Shown in pieces: positions 42,116 to 50,238 of a stretch of DNA of 64,000 nucleotides. Made by a program: the position numbers and the translations under genes. Below the pieces are notes generated by a model. It was not told where the DNA came from. It saw only the letters and a program-made list of their open reading frames with translations, and made no database searches. The first letter of the stretch is position 1, and every line of letters starts with the position of its first letter. The DNA lies in the NCBI GenBank assembly GCA_021462855.1, contig JAJTXQ010000067.1, forward strand, positions 66,860-130,859, read 5' to 3'. Source of the stretch: Dehalococcoidia bacterium (GTDB lineage: Bacteria; Chloroflexota; Dehalococcoidia; DSTF01; JACRBR01).

Positions 42116-43246
42116 ATGCTGACCCCCCTCGATGACTACCCGATCCACCAGACGCCGTACACCATCGATCACGTCGCGACGAGCGACCGGAACTTCTACG
42201 ACCGCTATTACTTCGGCATGAACACGCTTGATGGTGAAGTGGCGTTCATCCTCGGCTTCGGGGTGTATCCGAACGTCGGGGTGATGGACGGGTTCGCGAC
42301 CGTGTGCATCGAAGGGCGCACGCAGCACGTGCTGCGCGCCTCGCGGGCGCTCGGGCACGACCGCGCGGACACGACGGTGGGGCCGATCAGCATCCGCATC
42401 CTGGAGCCGCTGCGGCGGTCGCGGATCGTCGCGGAGCCGAACGAGCACGGGCTGTCGTTCGACCTGACGTTCGAGGGGCGGACGTTCCCGTTCGAAGAGC
42501 CGCACTTCCTGCGCACCTCGGGCACGCGCACGGTGATGGACTACACGCGGATGACGCAGAACGGCCGCTGGACCGGCACGCTGACCGCCGGCGGCAGGAC
42601 GTACGAGGTGACGCCCGACCGCTGGTGGGGCGGCAAGGACCGGTCCTGGGGAATCCGGCCGCTCGGCGGGGAGCCGCCATCGGCGCCGCCGGCGGGGGGT
42701 GGCGGGCTCGGCGGGTTCTTCTGGACGTGGACACCGATCCAGTTCGACCACGCGTCGCTGATGTACACGTGCAGCGAGGACGGCGACGGCTCGCGCTGGC
42801 ACACGGCGTCGGAACTCATCTACCCGTTCGGCGATGACCGCGCGCCGGAGCCGCTGACGGTCGTCGGGCATGAGTTGAAGCTCAAGCCGGGCACGCGGCT
42901 GTTCGACACGGGCACACTGCGGTGCGCGCGGCGCGACGGCACGCCGGTGATGATCACGATGACGCCCCGCTCGACGATTTACATGTCGGGAGCGGGGTAC
43001 GCGTACCTCGACGGGTGGCGCCACGGGCAGTTCCACGGGCCGCTGGTGGTTGAAGGCGAAACGTGGGACCTGCAGGACCCGGGGACGCTGGCGAAGATCG
43101 GCGCGCACACGCAGACGGTGTGCGACTACGCGATCGACGGCATCGACGGGCTCGGGCCCGGACACGGCGTGTTCGAGTTCCTGCTGCTCGGCGCCTATGC
43201 GCCGTACGGGTTCAAGACGTTCGGGGACGTCGCCCCGGCGTCGTGA
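42116..43246 (+). CDS. AttH/CrtC-like lipocalin-type protein of unknown function
   Basis: The 376-residue protein is built of beta strands with two repeated halves. Recognisable are DRNFYDRYYFGMNTLDGEVA, DRWWGGKDRSWGIRP and FFWTWTPIQFDHASL. The RWWGGKDRSWG stretch is typical of uncharacterised AttH-like proteins distantly related to carotenoid hydratase CrtC, thought to bind hydrophobic molecules. No signal peptide. AAGGAG precedes the ATG. Downstream is an alcohol dehydrogenase reached through a five-codon frame. Confidence 0.75.
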   Translation: MLTPLDDYPIHQTPYTIDHVATSDRNFYDRYYFGMNTLDGEVAFILGFGVYPNVGVMDGFATVCIEGRTQHVLRASRALGHDRADTTVGPISIRILEPLRRSRIVAEPNEHGLSFDLTFEGRTFPFEEPHFLRTSGTRTVMDYTRMTQNGRWTGTLTAGGRTYEVTPDRWWGGKDRSWGIRPLGGEPPSAPPAGGGGLGGFFWTWTPIQFDHASLMYTCSEDGDGSRWHTASELIYPFGDDRAPEPLTVVGHELKLKPGTRLFDTGTLRCARRDGTPVMITMTPRSTIYMSGAGYAYLDGWRHGQFHGPLVVEGETWDLQDPGTLAKIGAHTQTVCDYAIDGIDGLGPGHGVFEFLLLGAYAPYGFKTFGDVAPAS

Positions 43247-43259
43247 TGCCGCGCCACGG

Positions 43260-44264
43260 ATGAAAGCGGTCGTCCTCGAGCGCGCCGGCGCGGTCGAGCG
43301 TGACGCGCTGCTGGCGCTGCGCGACGTCGCAGCCCCCGTCCCTGGCGCGGGCGAGGTGCTGATCGCGGTGCAGGCCAACGGCGTGTGCCGCACGGACCTG
43401 CACATCGCCGAAGGCGAGGTGAGCGCGCCGCTGCCGCGCATCCCGGGGCACCAGATCGCCGGGTCGATCACTGCCGCCGGCGCTGGCGTCGATGCGTTCC
43501 GAGCGGGTGATGCGGTGGGCGTCGGCTGGATCGCCTCGACGTGCAGCGCCTGCGCGTACTGCGCGTCGGGACGCGAGAATCTGTGCGAACGCGCGCGCTT
43601 CACCGGGCGCGATGTCGACGGCGGGTACGCGGAGTACGCCGTGGCCGACGCGCGGTTCGTGTACCGGCTTCCCGGTGGCGTCGCGCCCGCCGATGCGGCG
43701 CCGCTGTTGTGCGCCGGGATCATCGGCTATCGCTCGCTGCGGCTGTCGGAGATCGCGCCGGGCGGCCGGCTCGGGCTCGTGGGCTTCGGCGCGTCGGCGC
43801 ACCTGGCGCTGCAGGTGGCGCTGCACTGGCGGTGCGAGGTGTACGCGTTCACGCGCGAGGAGCACCACCGGCGGCTGGCGCTGGAGCTGGGCGCGCGCTG
43901 GGCGGGCGCGACGGCGGACGACCCCGGCGTGCCGCTCGATGCGGCCGTGATCTTCGCGCCGGCGGGCGAGCTGGTGCCGCAGACGCTGTCGCGGCTCGCG
44001 CCGGGCGGCACACTCGCGGTGAACGCGATCCACATGTCGCCGATCCCCTCATTCGCCTACGGCTTGCTCTACCGCGAGCGCACGGTCCGAAGCGTCACGA
44101 ACTACACGCGGCGCGATGCCGAGGAGTTCCTCGCGCTGGCGGCGGAGATCCCGGTGCGGGCTGCGGTCGAGCGGTTCCCGCTCGACCGCGCGCGCGAGGC
44201 GCTGCTGCGCATCAAACAGGGCGCGGTGCGCGGGGCGGCGGTGCTCGACATCGCACCGGGGTGA
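43260..44264 (+). CDS. Zinc-dependent alcohol dehydrogenase
   Basis: The 334-residue medium-chain dehydrogenase has the catalytic-zinc Cys in NGVCRTDLHIAEG, a G-H-x motif reading GHQIAG (usually GHE), the structural-zinc set CSACAYCASGRENLC and the nucleotide fold GLVGFGASAHLALQ. The GHE-to-GHQ change is unusual and may affect zinc handling. It likely oxidises alcohols or reduces aldehydes with NAD(P). Its ATG overlaps the stop of a five-codon frame (MPRHG) that itself overlaps the upstream gene. Confidence 0.88.
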   Translation: MKAVVLERAGAVERDALLALRDVAAPVPGAGEVLIAVQANGVCRTDLHIAEGEVSAPLPRIPGHQIAGSITAAGAGVDAFRAGDAVGVGWIASTCSACAYCASGRENLCERARFTGRDVDGGYAEYAVADARFVYRLPGGVAPADAAPLLCAGIIGYRSLRLSEIAPGGRLGLVGFGASAHLALQVALHWRCEVYAFTREEHHRRLALELGARWAGATADDPGVPLDAAVIFAPAGELVPQTLSRLAPGGTLAVNAIHMSPIPSFAYGLLYRERTVRSVTNYTRRDAEEFLALAAEIPVRAAVERFPLDRAREALLRIKQGAVRGAAVLDIAPG

Positions 44265-44330
44265 CGCGCGCGGCGATGACCTGGCGCGCGGCGCGCGTAC
44301 CATCGCCTTCTCGGCGAAGGGAGGGTGTCG

Positions 44331-44603
44331 ATGGATGGGCCGCTACCTGTCTCGGGCCTGGCGGCGGCGCCGGTGATCACGGCGCTCGTCGCGATGATCG
44401 GCGCGGCCGTGCCCGCGTTGCCACGGCGATACTATCCGCTGCTTGCTGTCGGGATCGGCGTCGCATGGCAGTGCGCGGTCGCGTCAGCGGCGGGGGCGCT
44501 GGACGCGACGGCGCTGCTTGCCGGCGTGCTCGCCGGGCTGGCGGCGTGCGGGCTGTACAGCGGCGCGGTGAAGCCGGCGCTCGCCTCGATCGGCGGGCGA
44601 TGA
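44331..44603 (+). CDS. Small holin-like membrane protein
   Basis: The 90-residue protein has two to three hydrophobic helices (PVITALVAMIGAAVPAL, PLLAVGIGVAWQCAVAS, LLAGVLAGLAACGLYSG). The P-x-x-RYYPLLAVGIG and AGLAACGLYSG patterns recall phage holins. GGGAGG precedes the ATG. Its stop overlaps the start of the TIM-barrel gene, an arrangement like a holin-endolysin pair. A bacterial membrane protein without lysis function is equally possible. Confidence 0.6.
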   Translation: MDGPLPVSGLAAAPVITALVAMIGAAVPALPRRYYPLLAVGIGVAWQCAVASAAGALDATALLAGVLAGLAACGLYSGAVKPALASIGGR

Positions 44604-45409
44604 TGCGCGTGTACGGGTGGTGTCACAACGGGTACCACGACCTGCCGGCGGCCGAGGTCGTGCGGCGGGCGCGGCTGGCGTCGCTCGATGCGCTGATCAT
44701 CAAGTACGGCGACCCGGCGTTCGAGCGCGCGATCGCCGCCGCGGGCGTCGCATGGGGTACCGAGCGGTTCTGCTACGCCCGACAGGCCGCCGCCGAGGGC
44801 GGGATGCTGGCGGACGCGGTCGATGCCGGCGCGGCGTTCGCCGTCGCGAACTGCGAGCCGAACGACGGCGGCGCGTGGGACTCGCCGGCCGCCGCGGCCG
44901 CGATACGGCTGCTCATCGACGCGTTCCGGTCGCGGCACCCGAGCGCGCCGCTGTACATCTGCGCCGACCTGCGCCGCGGCCGGAGTCTGGATGCGCCGTT
45001 CGCGTTCGAGGCGGCCCGCGGCGGCATCGACGGCTGGATGCCGATGGTGTACCCGCGCGCGTTCGGGCAGTCGGTCCCCGATCCGTTCGCCGCGGCGTTC
45101 CCGGGCGCGACGTACCGCGGGCTGCCGTGCTGGCCGGTGCTGCAGGCGTACGGCGGCATCGGCGCGGCGACGGTGGCGGCGCAGGTCGGCGAGGCGGCGT
45201 GGCGCGGCGCGGCGGCATGCTCGGTCTACGCCGTCGAGACGGCGACGGATGACGAACTGCGGGCGGCCGCATCGGCGAAGGCCGGCGCGGGCGCCGGCGT
45301 GCTGCGGGCGACGGCGCTGGCCTATATGCGCGGCGCGATCGCGATCCTCGACCACGGCACGCCGGCGGAACTGGAAGCGTGGGGACGGCTGTTCGCAGGC
45401 AGCACGTGA
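44600..45409 (+). CDS. TIM-barrel glycoside-hydrolase-like protein
   Basis: The 269-residue protein reads like a TIM barrel related to GH25-type or other lysozyme-like hydrolases: MMRVYGWCHNGYHD, LDALIIKYGD, FAVANCEPNDGGAWD with a candidate acidic pair, and GWMPMVYPRAFGQ. It has no signal peptide. Next to the holin-like gene and 45 nt from a tRNA gene, it may be a relic of a phage lysis module. The substrate and activity are unproven. Confidence 0.55.
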   Translation: MMRVYGWCHNGYHDLPAAEVVRRARLASLDALIIKYGDPAFERAIAAAGVAWGTERFCYARQAAAEGGMLADAVDAGAAFAVANCEPNDGGAWDSPAAAAAIRLLIDAFRSRHPSAPLYICADLRRGRSLDAPFAFEAARGGIDGWMPMVYPRAFGQSVPDPFAAAFPGATYRGLPCWPVLQAYGGIGAATVAAQVGEAAWRGAAACSVYAVETATDDELRAAASAKAGAGAGVLRATALAYMRGAIAILDHGTPAELEAWGRLFAGST

Positions 45410-45453
45410 CCCTGGTACGGTCGTTCAGCGGGTCGTCGAAGGAAAAAAAGAAA

Positions 45454-45530
45454 TGGTGCCGAGGGACAGAGTCGAACTGTCGACACCACGATTTTCAGTC
45501 GTGTGCTCTACCACCTGAGCTACCTCGGCA
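45454..45530 (-). tRNA. tRNA-Phe (anticodon GAA), CCA encoded
   Basis: The minus strand gives a perfect seven-pair acceptor (TGCCGAG with CTCGGCA), a D arm GCTCAGGTGGTAGAGC, anticodon stem CACGA/TCGTG with loop CTGAAAA (anticodon GAA), and a T arm around GTTCGAC. The terminal CCA is encoded. Confidence 0.97.
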
Positions 45531-45602
45531 CGCGCAGGATTGTATCGGCCGCCGGATCGCCCGACAAGCGAAGCGCGCGCTGCCGCTAAGCCGGGCCACT
45601 GC

Positions 45603-45608
45603 TATACT
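45603..45608 (+). promoter_or_regulatory. Candidate -10 element TATACT
   Basis: TATACT lies 24 nt before the GTG of the DRTGG-like gene, with GGAGAG between them. Confidence 0.45.
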
Positions 45609-45632
45609 TCCGCCGATTTTCGGAGAGTGCGC

Positions 45633-46505
45633 GTGTCGGTACTGGTGGTGGCATCGGCGGAGGCGCGGGCGGGGCGAAGCCTCGTCGCGGCGGCGATCGC
45701 GTATCGCATGGGCCGCGACGGCGCGACGGTGACGCTCGCGCGCCTGCGGGGCGATGACAGCGCCGTGCCCGACGCCGCGACCTTCGCGTTGCTCGATGGG
45801 ATCGTCGCGCCGACTGCGCCGGTGCAACCCGCAGACATCGTGTCACTGAGCCGTCACGTCGTGCTTGAAGCGAGCCCCGGGGCGGACCTCGGCGCGTTGC
45901 TCGCGGCATTGCCGGGCGCGCGAGTACTCGTCGTCGGCCGCGCGCAGTCGCAACCGCTCGACGTGCCGGGCGGCGCGCTCGCTGGCGCCATTCTGACGCG
46001 CGTGCCGGCGGCGGCGGCGATGGGCGCGCGCGCGGACGTCCTGGCGGCGCTGCCCGAGGATCGCGTGCTGGCGGCGCCGTCGATCGCCGACATCGCGGCG
46101 TCGCTCGGCGCGAAGTGGCTCGTGGAGAGCGCGGCGCCGGCGTCGATCGACCGGGTGATGATCGGCACCGTGGCGTCGGACGCGGCGGAGCCGTACTTCG
46201 GCGCGCGAGAGCGGACGTGCGTGATCACGCGCTTTGACAAGACCGATGTGCAACTGGCCGCGTTGCTGACGGACACCGAGGCGCTCGTGCTGACCGGCGG
46301 CCGCGAGCCGAGCCCCTACCTCATCGACCGCGTCCGCGGCACGCGCGAGGACGTGTCGGTGCTGCTCGCCGATGGCGACACCGTCGAAACGATGCGCGCG
46401 ATCGAGGGGCTGTACGGCACGTCGCGGTTCGACGGCGCGGGAAAGCTTGCGCGCGCCGTCGCGCTGCTCGATGAGGCCGGCATGACGATCCCGGCCGCCG
46501 CCTAG
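45633..46505 (+). CDS. DRTGG/phosphotransacetylase-associated-domain-like protein
   Basis: The 290-residue protein begins with a BioD/CobQ-like P-loop fold whose Walker motif is degraded (EARAGRSLVAAA in place of G-x-G-K-T). It continues into a DRTGG-type region: LAAPSIADIAASLGAKWL, RVMIGTVASDAAEPYF, TCVITRFDKTDVQLAAL and ALVLTGGREPSPYLIDRV. Such domains accompany phosphotransacetylases and CBS or DHH proteins and have no fixed function. GTG follows GGAGAG. It overlaps the convergent SDR stop. Confidence 0.75.
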   Translation: MSVLVVASAEARAGRSLVAAAIAYRMGRDGATVTLARLRGDDSAVPDAATFALLDGIVAPTAPVQPADIVSLSRHVVLEASPGADLGALLAALPGARVLVVGRAQSQPLDVPGGALAGAILTRVPAAAAMGARADVLAALPEDRVLAAPSIADIAASLGAKWLVESAAPASIDRVMIGTVASDAAEPYFGARERTCVITRFDKTDVQLAALLTDTEALVLTGGREPSPYLIDRVRGTREDVSVLLADGDTVETMRAIEGLYGTSRFDGAGKLARAVALLDEAGMTIPAAA

Positions 46506-47290
46506 GCGCTCAACTCCTCGCCGCCGTCGATGCCGATGACGTTGCCGGTCATCCAGTACAGCCGTTCCGACGACAGTACGGCAATCGCTTCCGCCACGTC
46601 CTCGGGCGTCGTTGCGCGGCCGCTCGGGTTGCGCTCCATCGCCCGCTGGTGGAGCTCGGGGCCGCCGGGGATGCGGCGCAGCGCGGGCGTATCGGTGACG
46701 CCGGCGCGGATGGCGTTTGCCGTGACGCCGAGTGGCGCGAGCTCGAACGCCAGCTGCCGGATGTGCGATTCGAGCGCGGCTTTCGCCGCGGAGACGGCGC
46801 CGTACGCCTTGATCACGCGCGTCGAGCCGGAGCTGGTCATCGCGAAGATGCGGCTGTTGCGGCCGAGCAGGCGGCGCGTCGCCATATCCTGCGCCCAGTA
46901 GACCAGGCTGTGCGCCATCACGTCGAGCGTCATGTCCATCTGCTTCTGGCTGATGCGCCCCTTCGGGTCATCCTCGATGAACGGAAGCAGCGTGCCGAAG
47001 GCGAGCGAGTGCAGCAGCACGTGGACGTAGCCGCCGTCGCCGAGTTTCGCCCGGACGTCGTCGAGCGCGGCGGCGCGCTTGTCGGGGTCGGCCGCGTTGA
47101 TGTTGAAGAAGACTGCTTCCTGGCCGGCAGCGCGGACGTCGTCCTGCACGCGCACGGCGTTCGGGAGCGTCGAGCGCAGGTCGAAGTGCACGCCGAAGAC
47201 GCCGTATCCCTCCTTCGCCAGCGCGACGGACGTCGCCGCGCCGAAGCCGCTCGATGCGCCCAGCACCAGCGCCCATTTCGATGACGACAT
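46502..47290 (-). CDS. Short-chain dehydrogenase, enoyl-ACP-reductase-like
   Basis: The 262-residue Rossmann protein has VLGASSGFGAATSVALAKEG at the N-terminus, HSLAFGTLLPF where FabI enzymes have their S-x-A-x-A region, and a catalytic tyrosine-lysine pair spaced Y-x6-K in YGAVSAAK. That spacing is the FabI type, whereas ordinary SDRs use Y-x3-K. It may be an enoyl-ACP/CoA reductase. AAAGGA precedes the ATG. It stands alone, between two rightward genes. Confidence 0.82.
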   Translation of the reverse strand: MSSSKWALVLGASSGFGAATSVALAKEGYGVFGVHFDLRSTLPNAVRVQDDVRAAGQEAVFFNINAADPDKRAAALDDVRAKLGDGGYVHVLLHSLAFGTLLPFIEDDPKGRISQKQMDMTLDVMAHSLVYWAQDMATRRLLGRNSRIFAMTSSGSTRVIKAYGAVSAAKAALESHIRQLAFELAPLGVTANAIRAGVTDTPALRRIPGGPELHQRAMERNPSGRATTPEDVAEAIAVLSSERLYWMTGNVIGIDGGEELSA

Positions 47291-47413
47291 AACGGTGTCC
47301 TTTCCCTTCGTGCTCGTGTCGCGACGAGAGTCTACGCCAGAAGCGGCGCACGCACACTCGCGCCCCGGCATCCTCGTTCCGATAACAGATATGCGGAGAC
47401 GAAGGAGGTTGCG

Positions 47414-47698
47414 ATGAAGCGTACGATAGCCGGAGCGCTCATGGGTTCGGTGGTCACGGGGGCGGTGTTCGGCGGACTCATGTTCGCCGAGGCGGGTACC
47501 AGGCAATCGCCCAGTACGAGCATCTGGGCGGATGCGTGCGTGGTGACGATAAGCGATGCATCGCTGTACTTTCCGGGGTGGGGTTACGGTTCGATCAAGT
47601 ACGTGGGCGGCTTTGTGGGGAACTACAACGGTCAATATCTGAGCGACTACGCCGCGCAGAACGCGATTTCGGCGTACGACTGCGAGCGGGCGTACTAG
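47414..47698 (+). CDS. Small exported protein of unknown function
   Basis: The 94-residue protein starts MKRTIAGALMGSVVTGAVFG, a signal or anchor, followed by a short Gly/Tyr-rich exported part (YFPGWGYGSIKYVGG, NYNGQYLSDYAAQ) with two cysteines that could form one disulfide. AAGGAGG stands before the ATG. No family is recognised. Its stop lies six bases from the stop of the convergent gene. Confidence 0.65.
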   Translation: MKRTIAGALMGSVVTGAVFGGLMFAEAGTRQSPSTSIWADACVVTISDASLYFPGWGYGSIKYVGGFVGNYNGQYLSDYAAQNAISAYDCERAY

Positions 47699-47704
47699 CG
47701 GCGT

Positions 47705-48997
47705 TCAGCCGAGCGCGCCGGTCTCGCTCATGAGGCGCTGGCGATAGGCGGCCACGGCGTCGTCGTCGCCGCGGAGGTGCGCCGCGACGGCGCCAAAGAG
47801 CGACGCGGTGGTGGCAATGCCGTAGCCCATCATGTCGGCGGCGGCGCGCAGTTCGGGCGAGGCCTGCGGCGGGCGCTGCGCCGGATCGCGCAGGCGGTAA
47901 CCGTTGACCAGCACGAGGCCGCGGGGACGCGCTACGCTACCGGCGATCGCCTGCTCCATGCGTTCGCGCAACCGGTAATGCGCCGCCATCCCGACGGCCT
48001 CGGCCGAGGCGTCGACCTCGAGCAGGATGAGCGTGCCGTCGCGCCGGAGCGTGATGGCGGCGGGGTCGGTGTCGTACACGTCGAAGCCGATGAGGCGCAG
48101 TGCGTCCCGGACGACCGGCTCGAGGCCCAGTGCGCCCTCCTGCCAGAGCAGCAGCCGATACCTGGCCAGCGCGTCGTGCGCGGCCTGCGCGTCGTCGAGC
48201 CGGGCCTGTGCGGCGTCGCGTGCGTGACGCGCCGAGTCCACGGCACGGACGCGGTCCTCGATCCCGGCGAGGGCGGCGTCCGCCACCCAGTCGGGTGCGC
48301 GCCCTTCGGCGAGCGCGCCGATCAGGCGCCGGATGCATGACTGCAGGATCTCCGTCATGGCATAGCGCGGCTCGCCGGACGGTATGGCGTTGAGCGCTGG
48401 CAAGAGCACGATCTGTCCGTGCGGGCGGGGCAGCTCGGCGGCGACCGCGGCGCCGCCGCGGCTCTCGGCGAACACGCGGGCGTCGTTGGCCACGATGCGC
48501 GCGGTGTAGGCGATGTTGGCCGCCTGGCCGATGACGAACGGCGCGAGGGGATGCGTCGCATCGACGACGACGGTCTCCGTGCCGTGCGCGGGGACGAGCG
48601 ATGGTGGATCGTCGAGCCACCAGTAGTCGTCGATGCCGCCGGTGGCGAGGTCGTGTCGCCGCGGCGGATGCGCGAAGCAGATGACGGCGCCCCCGTGCTC
48701 AAGCAGCATGCGCGTCTCCTCGCTCCGGCGCGCGAGGACGTCCGCCAGCGGCTCGGCGTCGGGAGCTGCGGGCACCGCGGAAACGGCGCGGCCGCCGAAC
48801 GTCCGTGCCTCCGCCGTGCCGTCGATCACGGCGTCGATGTACGTCGACACGGCGTGCGGGTTGATGACGAGCGCGTCGTAGTCGAAGAACGACGGCGCGG
48901 CGACGATGTTGTAGTTGTCGACGCGCGTGCCGGGTAGAGGGAATCCGATCGACAGGATGCGCCCGATCCGCCGGACGCCACGCGGCAGACCGTCCAT
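47705..48997 (-). CDS. Unknown protein with degenerate restriction-nuclease-like C-terminus
   Basis: The 430-residue protein has no recognised name. Residues 1-230 are alpha/beta with IGFPLPGTRVDNYNIV and GQIVLLPALNAIPSGEPRY. A coiled-coil follows (SARHARDAAQARLDDAQAAH), and then a segment LIGFDVYDTDP, TLILLEVDASAEAVGMAAHY reads like a PD-(D/E)XK fold whose lysine is Asp (E-V-D). An ATP- or NTP-independent sensor of DNA or nucleotides is possible. It sits four bases after galU on the same strand. Confidence 0.65.
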   Translation of the reverse strand: MDGLPRGVRRIGRILSIGFPLPGTRVDNYNIVAAPSFFDYDALVINPHAVSTYIDAVIDGTAEARTFGGRAVSAVPAAPDAEPLADVLARRSEETRMLLEHGGAVICFAHPPRRHDLATGGIDDYWWLDDPPSLVPAHGTETVVVDATHPLAPFVIGQAANIAYTARIVANDARVFAESRGGAAVAAELPRPHGQIVLLPALNAIPSGEPRYAMTEILQSCIRRLIGALAEGRAPDWVADAALAGIEDRVRAVDSARHARDAAQARLDDAQAAHDALARYRLLLWQEGALGLEPVVRDALRLIGFDVYDTDPAAITLRRDGTLILLEVDASAEAVGMAAHYRLRERMEQAIAGSVARPRGLVLVNGYRLRDPAQRPPQASPELRAAADMMGYGIATTASLFGAVAAHLRGDDDAVAAYRQRLMSETGALG

Positions 48998-49000
48998 CGC

Positions 49001-49870
49001 TCAGTCGTTGAGCTTGAGCGTGCGCAGGAACTGGCGCAGGCCGGGGCCGATGTCGTCGCGAGAGAGCGCGATCTCGATCGATGCGGTGAGCAGGCCGAGC
49101 GGGCGGCCCGTGTCGTAGCGTGTGCCCTGGAAGCGGTACGCGAAGACGGGCTGCGAGGCCATCAGGAGCGCGAGCGCATCGGTGAGCTGCACTTCGCGGC
49201 CTTTGCCGGGCGCGGTGAGCTCGATGGCGTCGAAGATCTCCGGCGTAAGCACGTAGCGTCCGACAATGCCGAGCCGCGACGGCGCATCGCGCGGCTTCGG
49301 TTTCTCGACGAGCGCGGTGACACGGTACACGCCGCCGCCCGCGTCGTCGCCGGCGACGATGCCGTAGCTCTCGACCTCGCTCTCGGGCACTTCCTGCACG
49401 GCGATGACGGAGCCGCCGCGCGCGTCGAACACGGTTGACATCTGCTTCGTGACCGGCACGCCGGCGACGAGCACGTCGTCGGGGAAGAGCAACGCGAACG
49501 GCTCGTTGCCGATGACGTTGCGGGCCTGCAGCACCGCGTGACCAACGCCGCGCTGCTCCTTCTGGCGCACGTAGACGATCTCGGCCAGGTCACTGATCCG
49601 CCTGATCTCGTCCAGGCGCTCCTGGTCGCCCTTCTCGCGCAGCGCCATCTCGAGCTCGAGCGAGCGGTCGAAGTGGTCTTCGACGGCGCGCTTGCTCGCG
49701 GCGGTGACGATCACGACCTCGGTGATGCCGGAGGCGGCGGCCTCTTCGACCGTGTACTGGATGATCGGCTTGTCGACGAGCGGCAGCGATTCCTTCGGCT
49801 GGGCCTTGGTGGCGGGAAGGAGGCGGGTGCCGTATCCCGCCGCGAGCACGACTGCCTTTCGTACGACCAC
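49001..49870 (-). CDS. galU: UTP-glucose-1-phosphate uridylyltransferase
   Basis: The 289-residue enzyme makes UDP-glucose from UTP and glucose-1-phosphate. It has the nucleotide motif VVLAAGYGTRLLPATKAQPK, LPLVDKPIIQYTVEE, the Mg site in FALLFPDDVLV and VEKPKPRDAPS. GTG start is preceded by AGGAGG. TAGAATCC lies about 30 nt upstream. UDP-glucose links to the Leloir genes galT and galK at 26-28 kb. Confidence 0.95.
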   Translation of the reverse strand: MVVRKAVVLAAGYGTRLLPATKAQPKESLPLVDKPIIQYTVEEAAASGITEVVIVTAASKRAVEDHFDRSLELEMALREKGDQERLDEIRRISDLAEIVYVRQKEQRGVGHAVLQARNVIGNEPFALLFPDDVLVAGVPVTKQMSTVFDARGGSVIAVQEVPESEVESYGIVAGDDAGGGVYRVTALVEKPKPRDAPSRLGIVGRYVLTPEIFDAIELTAPGKGREVQLTDALALLMASQPVFAYRFQGTRYDTGRPLGLLTASIEIALSRDDIGPGLRQFLRTLKLND

Positions 49871-49897
49871 GATGCCTCCTGCGATGCGCGCTGCCGG

Positions 49898-49903
49898 ATT
49901 CTA
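49898..49903 (-). promoter_or_regulatory. Candidate -10 element TAGAAT for galU
   Basis: The minus strand reads TAGAATCCGG, as before two other genes in this window, without a matching -35 box. Confidence 0.4.
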
Positions 49904-50007
49904 GCGGACGCACGCGCTACGCTCCGCGGAGCCCCCCGCGCCTGCTGGCCGGGCACGCGGGCATCGCGGTACGCTGGATTCGCGGGGATGCGCGCTGCGG
50001 AGGGCGG

Positions 50008-50229
50008 ATGAAGGTCGATGACGAGCGCCGGCGAGCGTACGTGGAAGCGTACGAGGACTGGCAGAAGAAGCTCGCCGCGCTGCACGAGGTGCTCCTCGAG
50101 GGGAAGACGCTCGAGGGCGACCAGATGAAGGGCATGCTGAACCGCGAAGCGCGCGCGAAGGCGAACTACGACGAGGCGCGGCTGCGGCTGCTCGGCATCG
50201 CGCCGGCCGAGGCGTCACCGTTTGACTAG
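50008..50229 (+). CDS. Small helical protein of unknown function
   Basis: The 73-residue protein is charged and helical (RRAYVEAYEDWQKKLAALHE, KGMLNREARAKANYDEARL), with no membrane segment or known motif. GGAGGGCGG precedes the ATG. It lies nine bases before ccdA and is probably co-transcribed with it. Confidence 0.7.
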   Translation: MKVDDERRRAYVEAYEDWQKKLAALHEVLLEGKTLEGDQMKGMLNREARAKANYDEARLRLLGIAPAEASPFD

Positions 50230-50238
50230 GGGCCATCG

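Noticed and set aside
44331-45409. Intact prophage
   Set aside because: Only two lysis-like genes are present. No integrase, capsid, terminase or attachment repeat was seen.
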